Notes: generated by a model from the letters alone, not told the origin. Positions 16,695-25,286 are shown, numbered from the stretch's first letter. The stretch: 64,000 bases of DNA from Ardenticatenales bacterium (GCA_020634515.1 JACKBL010000001.1:62001-126000), one strand, 5' to 3'. Numbers and translations are program-made.

Positions 16695-18137
16695 TTGCCC
16701 TCTGGTCATGGTCATAGAGAGGGCGGTGGCGGCGTCCTCACCGCCGGCTGGTACCAGGTAGAGATAGCGGGACAGAACCAGTCCCCCATCATCCTCATCG
16801 TCGCCGCCGAAAGCTATGACACCGGCTGGCTGCTGCTGCTCCCCGACAGCTACATCTGGCGCGCCCGTTCCTGCGCGGACGAAGACTGCATCCAGGCCGG
16901 CCCCTGGCCCGAAGCCTTGCAACCCGAAGGGTTGCCCTTCACCTACGAAGACGCCGCCCCCCCCACGCCACAAAGCCCACAAGCGCCCGGCGGCATCCAC
17001 AGCGGCTACACCATCACCCGCCGCGGCACCTACTTCCTCGCCGGGCAAGCCGTCGCCATACGGCAAGTCATCCCCGGCGAGAGCAACAACCTGCTGCACC
17101 TGCACACCGACCATTTGGGCAGCAACAGCGTCATGAGCTACAACAATGGTGGCGGCATGGTCGGCGGCAGCCGCACCCGCTACCTCCCCTTCGGCGCCTA
17201 CCGCACCGCCCCCACCCAAACATACACCGACCGCGGCTACACCGGACAAAAACACAACGACGACCTCGGCCTCATCTACTACAACGCGCGGTACTACATT
17301 GCCGGCATCGCCCGCTTCGCCTCCGCCGATACGATTGTACCGGATGCCACAAATCCCCAAGCCTTCAACCGCTACACCTACGTTCTCAATTCACCGTTTA
17401 CATTGATTGACCCTTCGGGACATAGACCATCGGATGGCTGTGATTATGAAGGCTGCTCACTTCTCAATGGTTTCGACTCTGACAGCACGTGGCAAGCACC
17501 AGATGGTACTCAAACCCCATGGGATCCGGTAGTAGCCAGCGACCAAGATTACAATCCAATTACCGAGGCAGTAATTCCTGGAATTGCGGGGCTATTGGGT
17601 GTGGCAGCTCTGCCTACAGCATTGGGGTACTTTGCAGGAGAAGTTGCTTGGCCCGTATTAGTTAGGGGAGGTCAGACAATTGCTTCGTTGTTTTGTCTGA
17701 ATGATGGTGATTGCACAAACGAGGTTTCGACAGCCAGTCGAACCTTGGGTCAGCTCCGTCAAGTTAGTCGAAATATGTGGGAGTCTACTGCTGGTCTACG
17801 ATATGGTGATGATCGTCTGTACGGGAATCGTGTCTTACATGTGCTAAGACATCTCGTCGACGATTCTGGTAGGAGAATTCATGGTGTTTTTAGTGGTGGT
17901 CGCTTGCAAGTGCTACCATTGATTGATGAAGCCTGGGCATCAATTCAGCAGGGTGTCAATGTTGCAAGCAGTGTTCAAGTAGGTACCCGCACTATCTATA
18001 TCGTGGACATCGGACGACCAATAGGTTATGTTGGAGGTCAAGTAGGGGCTGCTGCTGGTTATCCAATAACCAATTACATTCGATTGGTAATTGAAGGGGG
18101 CAACGAATTGGTCACCGCATATCCGGCAATACCGTAG
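16695..18137 (+). CDS. Displaced RHS C-terminal cassette with an unassigned toxin tip
   Basis: About 480 residues from a weak TTG start. Positions 16727-17420 repeat the RHS gene nearly base for base (from VLTAGWYQVEI through the core to DPSGH), after which the sequence is unique. A hydrophobic stretch (AVIPGIAGLLGVAALPTALG) precedes the tip. The final ~110 residues contain VLHVLRHLVDD, IHGVFSGGRL, LPLIDEAW, YIVDIGRPIGYVGG and IRLVIEGGNELVTAYP. The paired His motifs and the terminal ITAYP-like strand resemble small BECR-type ribonuclease toxins, but I cannot name the family. The small gene behind it is the likely immunity gene. Confidence 0.75.
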   Translation: MPSGHGHREGGGGVLTAGWYQVEIAGQNQSPIILIVAAESYDTGWLLLLPDSYIWRARSCADEDCIQAGPWPEALQPEGLPFTYEDAAPPTPQSPQAPGGIHSGYTITRRGTYFLAGQAVAIRQVIPGESNNLLHLHTDHLGSNSVMSYNNGGGMVGGSRTRYLPFGAYRTAPTQTYTDRGYTGQKHNDDLGLIYYNARYYIAGIARFASADTIVPDATNPQAFNRYTYVLNSPFTLIDPSGHRPSDGCDYEGCSLLNGFDSDSTWQAPDGTQTPWDPVVASDQDYNPITEAVIPGIAGLLGVAALPTALGYFAGEVAWPVLVRGGQTIASLFCLNDGDCTNEVSTASRTLGQLRQVSRNMWESTAGLRYGDDRLYGNRVLHVLRHLVDDSGRRIHGVFSGGRLQVLPLIDEAWASIQQGVNVASSVQVGTRTIYIVDIGRPIGYVGGQVGAAAGYPITNYIRLVIEGGNELVTAYPAIP

Positions 18138-18149
18138 GTTCAGGAGACT

Positions 18150-18428
18150 ATGTTTAACATTGATTCTTATTGTCCAATCTGTTGTGAAGGAACTATTGGT
18201 TTTGTCTTATGTTCAGATCAGAAGACGATGGTTCTCGTATGCGATGAGTGCGAATCTACTTGGCTAGACCCATCCAACGTAAGCCCTATCCAAGTGTTGT
18301 ATCCTAAAGCTCCAGACTTTAAGGTTCCTGGGCTTGAATGCTCTATCAAAGCTCCCGATGCACGATGGGCAACAAGAGAAGAAATAATGCAGAAGGGATG
18401 GGGACACTACATTGCTGATTGTGGATAA
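18150..18428 (+). CDS. Small zinc-ribbon protein, probable immunity protein of the third cassette
   Basis: A 92-residue protein beginning 12 bp after the toxin tip. Two Cys pairs (CPIC at residue 8 and CDEC near residue 31) suggest a small zinc ribbon; the rest is acidic and Trp/Pro-containing. No family was recognised. Position directly after a toxin cassette, small size and AT-rich composition are typical of immunity genes. It ends about 110 bp before the left end of an insertion sequence. Confidence 0.65.
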   Translation: MFNIDSYCPICCEGTIGFVLCSDQKTMVLVCDECESTWLDPSNVSPIQVLYPKAPDFKVPGLECSIKAPDARWATREEIMQKGWGHYIADCG

Positions 18429-18540
18429 TCTCTACTTTTCGCTAAATTTATTGACATAAATAACCAATCAAGGGAAGTATAATGACCCCCAAAAACTAGA
18501 CCACAGGCTAAGGTACAATACACAAAGCTTGTGGAGGTTT

Positions 18541-19800
18541 GGTAGCACCACAGTAAATCGTGGTTGACCGTCAAAAACGGCCAATTTGGCAAAAAAGGAT
18601 TCATCATGCATACTGGTAAGTTTTGCAGAACCGAAATCAGTAGGAGACATGATGAATCCAGAACAACTATTTTGCCCTAATATCGACTGTCCGGCTAGAG
18701 GACAACGGGGTGAAGGCAATATCACCGTCCATAGCCAAAAAGAAAAGCGATGTCATTGTCATGTCTGCAACACAACATTTGCCGTCAGCAAAGGGACATT
18801 GTTCTATCGCTTGCGCACCGACCCGCAAATAGTGATGTGGGTCATCGTCTTGCTGGCGTATGGCTGTCCCGTCCAGGCCATCGTCAAAGCCTTTGGGTTT
18901 GATGAGCGCACGGTCAAGAATTGGTGGCAACGAGCGGGTGTGCATTGCGCACATGTCCATGAAGCGGTCATTGCCAGCCAGCCACTGGACTTGCAACAAG
19001 TGCAAGCGGATGAAATCAAAGTCAAGGTACAAGGCGGTTCGGTGTGGATGGCGTTGGCGATGATGGTATCCACCCGACTCTGGTTAGGTGGCGTCATCAG
19101 CCCGCGACGGGATAAGCGCTTGCTGCAAAGCCTGACGGACAAGGTGCGCCAAATGGCCTTGTGTCGTCCGTTGTTGTTGGCGGTGGATGGCTTGCCCGGC
19201 TACGTCAAAGCCTTTGGCCGCAGTTTCCGCAGCAAGTTGCCCCGCTGGGGGCAGCCAGGTCGTTGTCAATGGCACGCCTGGTCCGAAGTGGCTATCGTGC
19301 AAGTCATCAAACGGCGTCTGCCATCTGGACTGGAGGTTGAACGACGAGTGGCTCAGGGTGACCCGCAACAGGTAGAGAAGCTGATTGCCACGACGCAAAA
19401 TGGAGTGGGTGTTATCAATACCGCTTTCATTGAGCGGCTCAATGCCACCTTCCGCTCTCGCCTAAGCTGGTTGGGCCGGCGCACGCGGCATCTGGCGCAA
19501 CAAACGGCGACCTTAACGGTGGGTATGTATGTCACAGGGTGTTTGTACAACCTTTGCGACCCCCATCGCTCTTTGCGTTGTCGTCTGTCTGTGGGCGAAA
19601 GGGGGTATCGTTGGGTGCCGCGCACGCCAGCTATCGCAGCGGGATTGACAGACCACATCTGGACAGTCGATGAATTGTTAATGTATCGTGTGCCACCACC
19701 GCGTTGGACACCACCCAAGCAACGTGGGCGGCCTTCTAAAGCGTTGCTAGAACTGATAAATCGATGGTGTTAACCGACCACGATTAACTGTGGTCTCACC
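18541..19800 (+). mobile_element. IS1-like insertion sequence (about 1.26 kb)
   Basis: The element is bounded by inverted ends: ACCACAGTAAATCGTGGT near 18547 on the left and ACCACGATTAACTGTGGT at 19777-19794 on the right, both lying a few bases inside GGT...ACC termini. It contains one transposase gene. No target duplication is visible (left flank GGAGGTTT, right flank CCATGAAC), and the right end interrupts an IS630 transposase gene whose remaining part is not found on the left. The insertion was therefore followed by a deletion. Confidence 0.75.
18649..19773 (+). CDS. IS1-like DDE transposase with N-terminal zinc finger
   Basis: I choose ATG 18649 (374 residues) because TAGGAGA precedes it. 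An N-terminal InsA-like zinc finger (CPNIDCPARG and CHCHVCNTTF) is followed by a helix-turn-helix (GCPVQAIVKAFGFDERTVKN). The catalytic triad is readable as Asp in VQADEIKVK, Asp in LAVDGLPGY and Glu in FIERLNATFR. The reading frame is intact, so the element may still be active. The terminator-proximal end overlaps the right inverted repeat. Confidence 0.85.
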   Translation: MMNPEQLFCPNIDCPARGQRGEGNITVHSQKEKRCHCHVCNTTFAVSKGTLFYRLRTDPQIVMWVIVLLAYGCPVQAIVKAFGFDERTVKNWWQRAGVHCAHVHEAVIASQPLDLQQVQADEIKVKVQGGSVWMALAMMVSTRLWLGGVISPRRDKRLLQSLTDKVRQMALCRPLLLAVDGLPGYVKAFGRSFRSKLPRWGQPGRCQWHAWSEVAIVQVIKRRLPSGLEVERRVAQGDPQQVEKLIATTQNGVGVINTAFIERLNATFRSRLSWLGRRTRHLAQQTATLTVGMYVTGCLYNLCDPHRSLRCRLSVGERGYRWVPRTPAIAAGLTDHIWTVDELLMYRVPPPRWTPPKQRGRPSKALLELINRWC

Positions 19801-20725
19801 CCATGAACAGGTGTGTAATGGAACTCAAAACGTTGGGTCAGCCGACGCGCCTCTTCAGGTGCAAAGGCTTCATAGAGGGAGGCTGGGGAATGCGTATTAA
19901 GGTTATCTTGAACCAGGCGGATGACGGTGGCCTGGGGATAACGTTCATCGGCCAGGTATTTGAGGCAGTGGGCATACTCCAGCTTGGTGCGACGGGCGGT
20001 CACCTCCACCTGTCGCCAGGCAGCCAGGGGCTCACTAAACATGAAGAGATTGCAGGTGCCATGGCGTTCGTATTCATAATCGTAGCGTTGGGGTTCACCT
20101 GGCTGCATCGGCAAGGGCGTGCGCGTTTCGCCAATGAGTTGCTTCGTGCCTTCGTCAAAGCAGACGACTGGTCGTAAGGGGTCATAAGGTTCATGATACA
20201 AGTCCAGGACGTCTTCCATGGCGCAAACAAACGCCGCATTGGCTTGGGGAGCAATCACCCATTGCTTCTTCTGCCAGGGCTTAAGTTCATTTTTTTTAGC
20301 GTCTGGCGCACCGTTTCATGGGAAACCGACGCCAGTTCTACTTGCTCTAGCTTGACCAAGTGTTCAGCCAACAGACGCAAACTCCACTGGGCATATCCTT
20401 CAGGAGCTGACCCACACGCCAACGCGATCAAATGGGCTTCCGTCTTGCCGTCAATCTTGCGCTCATATAACCGACTCGTTGGCTGGCGGTTGAGAGCGGC
20501 ATCCAGTCCTCCCTCGACATACCCTTGTCGCACCCGTCCTACGGTGGCCGTACCAACATCCAACGCCTGGCTGATCACCTCATCGCGCCAACCTTCATCA
20601 GCCTTGAGCAATATGCGCGCTCGGGTTAGTTTCCGGGCTTTTTCCTCACCGGTTGAGACCAGGTTTTCCAGGTGGTCTCGCTCTGATGAACCCAACTTGA
20701 CTTCATACACTTTTTTTCTAGGCAT
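19770..20725 (-). pseudogene. IS630-family transposase, two-frame and 3'-truncated
   Basis: Starting at ATG 20725 (GGAGG upstream), the first frame encodes the helix-turn-helix region (GEEKARKLTRARILLKADEG). It runs into a stop after a run of eight A residues (T8 at 20290-20297 on the plus strand). A -1 slip there gives NELKPWQKKQWVIAPQANA and continues into the DDE part, as in programmed frameshifting of this family. The first Asp (VCFDEGTKQL) and second Asp (RLVQDNLNTHS) are present. After HYTPVHG, where SWLN and the catalytic Glu should follow, the coding sequence runs into the IS1-like element at 19800. The gene is therefore inactive. Confidence 0.85.
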
Positions 20726-20803
20726 CTTTTTCCTCCATGACCAGTTTCGGAGAAAGATACCTGATAAACTTATTTCTATCAATTTAGCTTTGACGAGACA
20801 CTA
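20726..20803 (-). mobile_element. Upstream end of the IS630 element, joined at a TA to a broken lipoprotein gene
   Basis: The IS630 sequence ends at about 20800, where CTAG is followed directly by the in-frame remainder of a lipoprotein gene. The TA at 20802-20803 fits the TA target preference of IS630 elements. Confidence 0.6.
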
Positions 20804-21037
20804 GTTTATTCTAAGTCTGTTGAGATTTGGAGTATAATAGGGGCTGTTTGGGTGGGGAGTAATTACATTTATGGCATTGATTTTATAGAACCAAGCAGAA
20901 ATGCTGAGCGTCTTGAAATCCTCTCCACCGAACCGGATAAGGGAAGCAGACTGTCTGTTTGGAATATGGAATTTATAAGAGAAGCGCCAGGAGATTTCAT
21001 TCGCAGTTTCGATTGGTCATTTGGTACTTCAAAGTGA
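20801..21037 (+). pseudogene. 3' fragment of a paralogue of the propeller lipoprotein gene
   Basis: Reading from 20801 gives LVYSKSVEIWSIIGAVW, then VGSNYIYGIDFIEPSRNAE and SFDWSFGTSK. The equivalent end of the gene at 13383-14801 is LVYAESVGIWSITSATW to SFDWSYGVSK, so nearly every residue aligns. The 5' four-fifths is missing and replaced by IS630. It marks a former toxin-immunity cassette destroyed by transposition. Confidence 0.9.
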
Positions 21038-21043
21038 TTTGTA

Positions 21044-21608
21044 ATGACCCTCTCCTTCAGTCGCCACCAATACGTGGAATTTGTCTTCGACCAGAAACTG
21101 GCTACCCTTCGGCGTTGCTCAGGGCAGGCTCTGGCTGCGCCTGCACCGCAACGCCCTCTCCTTTTTCGGCGGCGTTCCGCGGCGCATCGTCATTGATGAT
21201 CTCAAAGCCGGCATTGCCCAAGCGTGTTGGGAAGACCCGCAGCCACAATTGGCTTACCGGGAATGCGCGGAACATTACAGCTTTCTCATATCGCCCTGCA
21301 GACCGAAGACCCCACAGAACAAAGGCAAGGTAGAACAGGGTGGCGTTCACTACGTCAAACGCAACTTCCTGGGCGGGCGGGAACTCCCGAGCCTGATCCA
21401 GGCCAACCAGGATGTGCGTACCTGGTGTCTGACGACAGCCGGGCAGCGGACGCACGGTACCACAAAAAAGTGCCCCCTGGCTCAGTTTGAGAACCTGTCA
21501 AAGGTCGCCTTGCAGCCCCTGCCCAACGCACCCTACGACCTGGCTGTTTGGAAAAAGGCAAACTGCACGACGATGCAATTCCGTACTCTATTTCATCGTC
21601 AGTCCTAA
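21044..21608 (+). pseudogene. IS21-family IstA transposase fragment
   Basis: From ATG 21044 the frame reads FSRHQYVEFVFDQKLAT. A 25-bp insert at 21107-21131 shifts the frame, after which LRLHRNALSFFGGVPRRIVI, DDLKAGI, NKGKVEQGGVHYVKRNFLGG and RTHGTTKKCPLAQFE follow, all typical of IstA. The sequence stops at AVWKKA, where a dispersed 36-bp hairpin repeat begins. The N-terminal DNA-binding part, the C-terminus and istB are absent. The inserted 25 bp is a short palindromic repeat type. Confidence 0.85.
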
Positions 21609-22540
21609 GGCTGCGGCGGCGTCAACCGTTGGAAAGTCAGCCGCCAGCCCCCCATCAGCCCCCCATCCCGCGATTCGCACCGCCGCGGACGCAGCCCGCT
21701 TACCGGTGGGCTGCCCTCCGCCAGCGTCACGCTGTAGGAAACATCCGCCACTGTCCCCATCGTAAAATCCCCATACCCTGGCCCCTCATCAGGCTTGAAT
21801 CCCGTGAAGAAGTGGTCCGCGCCCCCCTCCCACATCACCAACACCTCCACCCCGGGCACAGGTTCCAGTGCCCCATCCAAGACCATCACCTCAATCCAAT
21901 CCACCGGTTGATCAAAGCGGCAGGCACGCCGCTGGCTGAGCAGGCGATAAGCGGGCGCGGGTGTCTCTGTGGGCACGGGGGTCTCGGTAGGCGTGGCGCT
22001 GGGGCGCGGCGTGGCTGTTGGCGGTGGCGTCGGCGTCAGCGTCGGCAGCAGCGTGGGCGTAAAGGTGGGCACAATGCTCGTGGGTTGGGGCGTGGGGGTC
22101 GCCGCCGGTGCAAAGAGGGCGACAGCCCGCCCCTGCACCCCCAACTGCGCCGCCAGCGCCGCCAGGTCGCGCACCACTTGTGGCGATTTGCCCTGGCGCA
22201 ACGCCGCATCTAGCTCCGCCCCCACCACGGCGGCCACGTCCGGCTGCCGCAGAGCCGCCAACCGCTGCCGCGCCGCCGTCCAATTCCCGTCCACGGCATA
22301 ACTTTCGCTCACCAGATAGATGTACTCCGACTGGTACTCCGCGCCCAATTGCGCGGGCGTGGCCTGCGAATAGACGATGGGATTCAGCACCCAGGCATAA
22401 AACAAGGCCCCCGCCAACCCCAACACCAGCCCAAACAGCACCAGGCTGGGCGCGGCTACCCGCGGCGTGCCGCCGCGCCGCCATCGTGTCCGCCGCGCCG
22501 CCGACGGTAAAACCGGGAACTCGTCATCGCGCATGGTCAT
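21605..22540 (-). CDS. Membrane-anchored protein with Thr-Pro stalk
   Basis: I use ATG 22540, which overlaps the stop of the preceding gene in an ATGA junction (311 residues). One membrane helix (LVLFGLVLGLAGALFYAWV) is followed by an extracytoplasmic domain (AEYQSEYIYLVSESYAVDGN, WTAARQRLAALRQPD), then a Thr-Pro stalk and a C-terminal domain with two Cys. The helix and following ~70 residues parallel those of the upstream gene product, so the two are diverged relatives translated together. Function is unknown. Confidence 0.75.
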   Translation of the reverse strand: MTMRDDEFPVLPSAARRTRWRRGGTPRVAAPSLVLFGLVLGLAGALFYAWVLNPIVYSQATPAQLGAEYQSEYIYLVSESYAVDGNWTAARQRLAALRQPDVAAVVGAELDAALRQGKSPQVVRDLAALAAQLGVQGRAVALFAPAATPTPQPTSIVPTFTPTLLPTLTPTPPPTATPRPSATPTETPVPTETPAPAYRLLSQRRACRFDQPVDWIEVMVLDGALEPVPGVEVLVMWEGGADHFFTGFKPDEGPGYGDFTMGTVADVSYSVTLAEGSPPVSGLRPRRCESRDGGLMGGWRLTFQRLTPPQP

Positions 22541-22917
22541 CCATCTTCCGTTGACAGATAGGGGGTGATGGCCGGGGAGCGCAAACCCAGGTCGCCCGAC
22601 AGACGGGCCAGGCGGCGCATGGCGGCTTCGTCTTGCCCGGCCAGGATGGTGTCCACGGTGAAGCGCAACAGCCACGCCTGGGGATCTGCCACGTCCAGCG
22701 TGGTCACGCGCCAACGAGCCGCCGCCAGGTCTCTGTCTCGCTCATAGGCGGTGGCGATCATCAGTGCATAATCCTGGCGATAGGGTTCCGCCAGTAACGA
22801 TGGGTCGGCGTTGGTGAATTCCGTCGGCCAGGCAACCCAGCCCAGGTAAAGCCCCAGGCCAATGCCTAGCAGCAAACCCACTCCGATGAATCCTACCGTG
22901 CGAATCAGTCCGCGCAT
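22537..22917 (-). CDS. Small membrane-anchored protein, partner of the stalk protein
   Basis: I prefer ATG 22917 (126 residues) over 22974 because the upstream extension lies inside a dispersed repeat. One membrane helix (VGFIGVGLLLGIGLGLYLGW) is followed by a domain with YRQDYALMIATAYERDRDLA and AARWRVTTLDVADPQ. It resembles the N-terminal half of the next gene's product. The ATGA overlap implies translational coupling. No named family was recognised. Confidence 0.7.
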   Translation of the reverse strand: MRGLIRTVGFIGVGLLLGIGLGLYLGWVAWPTEFTNADPSLLAEPYRQDYALMIATAYERDRDLAAARWRVTTLDVADPQAWLLRFTVDTILAGQDEAAMRRLARLSGDLGLRSPAITPYLSTEDG

Positions 22918-23300
22918 TTGCCATACCTGCTTGAATATCGATAACTGCCAAGGGACGGAAATCAAATAAGACAACGAAGTTGTTTCCTTACCGTTCTTTC
23001 AAACTGACGATGCCATTCCGTGCTTTATTTCATCGTCAGTCCTAAGCCAGATTGGCCCCATTTTCTTTGGTGAAATGGGCATTGAGCGCATTAAATTGGT
23101 CCAATCGCCAGAGAGCGTTAGTAGGTACGAATATCGAAAAATCCGGTTTCTGGACCGCGGGCGGAAAACCCCGGTTTCTCGCGGAAACCGGGGTTTTCAA
23201 AATAAAAAGGGTCACCCACGTTGTGAGTAACCCCTCTTTTTGCCCTACTATTGGCTGGGGCTTATAATCCCCGCAGTCAAACGAAACGGTTGCCACGAAA
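22918..23300. repeat. Spacer filled with palindromic repeats
   Basis: No gene seen. It contains a 36-bp hairpin repeat (23004-23039), a partial element of the GTAACT-ended family (about 23042-23125), a 13-bp perfect stem of the AAAACCCCGGTTT type (23165-23196), and the terminator of tRNA-Leu. Confidence 0.75.
23204..23241 (-). terminator. Terminator downstream of tRNA-Leu
   Basis: An imperfect stem (GGGTCACCCAC against GTGAGTAACCC) with AAAAA on one side and TTTTT on the other can act in either direction. It follows tRNA-Leu in its direction of transcription. Confidence 0.6.
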
Positions 23301-23382
23301 TGCCGAAGGTGGGAATCGAACCCACACTCCTTACGGAACACGATTTTGAGTCGTGCGCGTCTGCCAGTTCCGCCACTTCGGC
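23301..23382 (-). tRNA. tRNA-Leu (CAA)
   Basis: The reverse strand folds as a class II tRNA: acceptor GCCGAAG pairs with CTTCGGC, the anticodon stem CACGA/TCGTG encloses loop CTCAAAA (anticodon CAA), a long variable arm follows, and the T loop reads GTTCGAATC. The CCA end is not encoded. Confidence 0.95.
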
Positions 23383-23456
23383 CAGATTTGGAGCCGGTTG
23401 GCTTGCGCGAATCTGTAACGCCCAAGTATAGAACAAGGGATTTTTTCTGTCAACGA

Positions 23457-24047
23457 ATGGACGAAGACCAACTCATTCAGCACGCCCAGCAGGGGGATAT
23501 TACGGCCTACAATCGACTGGTGCTGCATTACCAGGACGCTGTGTACAACGTTGCCCTGCGCATTATGAGCGACCCGGCGGCGGCGGCGGATGCGGCGCAG
23601 GAAGCCTTTATCTCCGCGTATAAGGCGTTGGGACGGTTTCGTGGCGGCAGCTTCAAGGCGTGGCTGATGCGCATTGTCACGAATCAATGCTACGATGAGC
23701 TGCGCCGTTATAAGCGCCGTCCGCAGTCTTCGCTGGATGAGTTAACGGAGGAATCGAACTCTTTTGCCTTTATGCGTAGTGATGATCCCGGCCCGGAGGC
23801 GTGGCAGCAGCGGCAGGAGTTGGTGCGTGAAATTGAGCACTGCCTGGAGATGCTGCCCGATGAGCAGCGAATTGTTACGGTCTTGTGCGATGTGGAAGGG
23901 TACGATTACCAGGAGATTGCCACGATGATGTCGACGTCGCTGGGCACGGTGAAGTCTCGCCTCAGCCGCGCCCGCCGCCGACTGCGGGACTGTTTGCAAC
24001 AGGTGGCGGAACTATTGCCGTCTGATTATCGTCTTGAGAATACGTAA
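23457..24047 (+). CDS. ECF-type RNA polymerase sigma factor
   Basis: I take ATG 23457 (196 residues), MDEDQLIQHAQQGD being the usual beginning of the family. Region 2 is complete (AAAADAAQEAFISAYKALGRF, FKAWLMRIVTNQCYDELRR). After a short acidic linker, region 4 (CLEMLPDEQRIVTVLCDVEG, YQEIATMMSTSLGTVKSRLSR) provides the -35 helix-turn-helix. It resembles the SigE/RpoE-like ECF groups. The downstream membrane protein is its likely anti-sigma factor, 313 bp away on the same strand. Confidence 0.93.
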   Translation: MDEDQLIQHAQQGDITAYNRLVLHYQDAVYNVALRIMSDPAAAADAAQEAFISAYKALGRFRGGSFKAWLMRIVTNQCYDELRRYKRRPQSSLDELTEESNSFAFMRSDDPGPEAWQQRQELVREIEHCLEMLPDEQRIVTVLCDVEGYDYQEIATMMSTSLGTVKSRLSRARRRLRDCLQQVAELLPSDYRLENT

Positions 24048-24360
24048 GTGTATGATTTTGGGCGTACCGCTAACCTTCTCGGGGGCTGAGCCTGGCGAAG
24101 CCCGTGTTAGCCCCGCATTGCCTGCGACAGGCTCAGGCAATGGGGTCAGTCGTCACCTTTTGGAACTATTCACGATCACCTTCCCGGAAACGGTTTGGGT
24201 GCTAAATGATTCGAGCGACAAGACGTTTTTGGCCTAAAATTGCGCTTCTGGGAAGGTTTCTGGGGCTGAATAGATACCAACTTTTTTCTAATGGATTGGC
24301 GACAATCGCTTGTCGTCAGATGTGACAGCCTGGTTTGCGAGGATGCCGGCATTTAACATC
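24048..24360. repeat. Spacer between sigma and probable anti-sigma genes
   Basis: It contains a REP-like palindrome around GCCTGCGACAGGCTCAGGC (24120-24140) and a longer inverted repeat with CCTTCCCGGAA at about 24180 and CTTCTGGGAAGG at about 24245. That inverted repeat also appears near 44058-44110 and 62505-62590. No gene was found. Confidence 0.6.
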
Positions 24361-25257
24361 ATGCTCAACTTTTTTCAAAACCTGACGAAATCAAAAGCAG
24401 ACAGGCAAGCCGAGCAGATCGCCGCCTACCTGGACCGCGCCCTCTCACCCCAGGCGCGGCGGGAATTCGAGCAGACCCTGGCCGGCAACGCCGACCTGCA
24501 GGCGGAACTGCGCCAGCAGCAAGCCATCAAAGCCGCCCTGCGCCAACTACCCCGTCACCGCGCTCCGCGCAGCTTTGCTCTCGATCCCGCGCGCTACGGC
24601 CAGGAGCGACGCGCCCCCGGCTGGCAGCCCTTCCCCGTGCTGCGCGCGGCCACCGCGGTTATGGCCTTGCTGCTGGTAGCCATCCTGGCCTTTGACCTGG
24701 CTGTGGTGCGGCACGGTGCGGCAGAACAGCCGGAAACCGCGGCCATGATGCCGGCATCGCAAGAATCCTTTGCCGTGGAAGCAACCCCCGTCGTGCAGGC
24801 GGAGGAAATCGCGGCGGACGAGACTCAGGAAAACGTTGCCGCGGAAGAACCAATGCCGGCATCCGCCGAAGCCTTGACCGCCCCCGACGAAAGCGCCAGT
24901 GACGCGGCGGCGGAAATGGAAGCACCCGCCGCCGAGAAACAGCCCGTCCCCGAACCCGGCCTGAGCATGGCCCGCGTGATGACGGAAACACAAACGATGA
25001 CAATTACGTCGGCGGCGGAGGTAGCCGCCGCGCCCACCACGGTCGCGCCGCAGCCAACAAGCGCCGCCAGCCTGTCCTCGCCGACCACGGAACCGCCCTC
25101 GCCCGGCGCAATTGCCACGGAGCAGCCCGCGGTCGGCGAAAACGCGCCCCAGGCAAGCATCTCCAGCCATGACCTGTTCCGCCTGACGGAGATATTCCTG
25201 GCGGTTGGCGTAGCGGCGCTGGCGCTGGCAACCTGGCTGGCGCGGCGACGGACATGA
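24361..25257 (+). CDS. Probable membrane anti-sigma factor
   Basis: About 298 residues from ATG 24361; GTG/ATG codons slightly upstream are possible. The N-terminal 60 residues (QIAAYLDRALSPQARREFEQ) resemble the cytoplasmic domain of zinc-finger-like anti-sigma factors, although the usual His/Cys zinc residues are not evident. One helix (VMALLLVAILAFDLAVV) crosses the membrane, a long Ala/Glu/Pro linker follows, and a second helix near the C-terminus ends in WLARRRT. Gene order after an ECF sigma factor supports the assignment. Confidence 0.65.
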   Translation: MLNFFQNLTKSKADRQAEQIAAYLDRALSPQARREFEQTLAGNADLQAELRQQQAIKAALRQLPRHRAPRSFALDPARYGQERRAPGWQPFPVLRAATAVMALLLVAILAFDLAVVRHGAAEQPETAAMMPASQESFAVEATPVVQAEEIAADETQENVAAEEPMPASAEALTAPDESASDAAAEMEAPAAEKQPVPEPGLSMARVMTETQTMTITSAAEVAAAPTTVAPQPTSAASLSSPTTEPPSPGAIATEQPAVGENAPQASISSHDLFRLTEIFLAVGVAALALATWLARRRT

Positions 25258-25286
25258 GCCGCATCAGATTGTCCACGAAACGAGTT

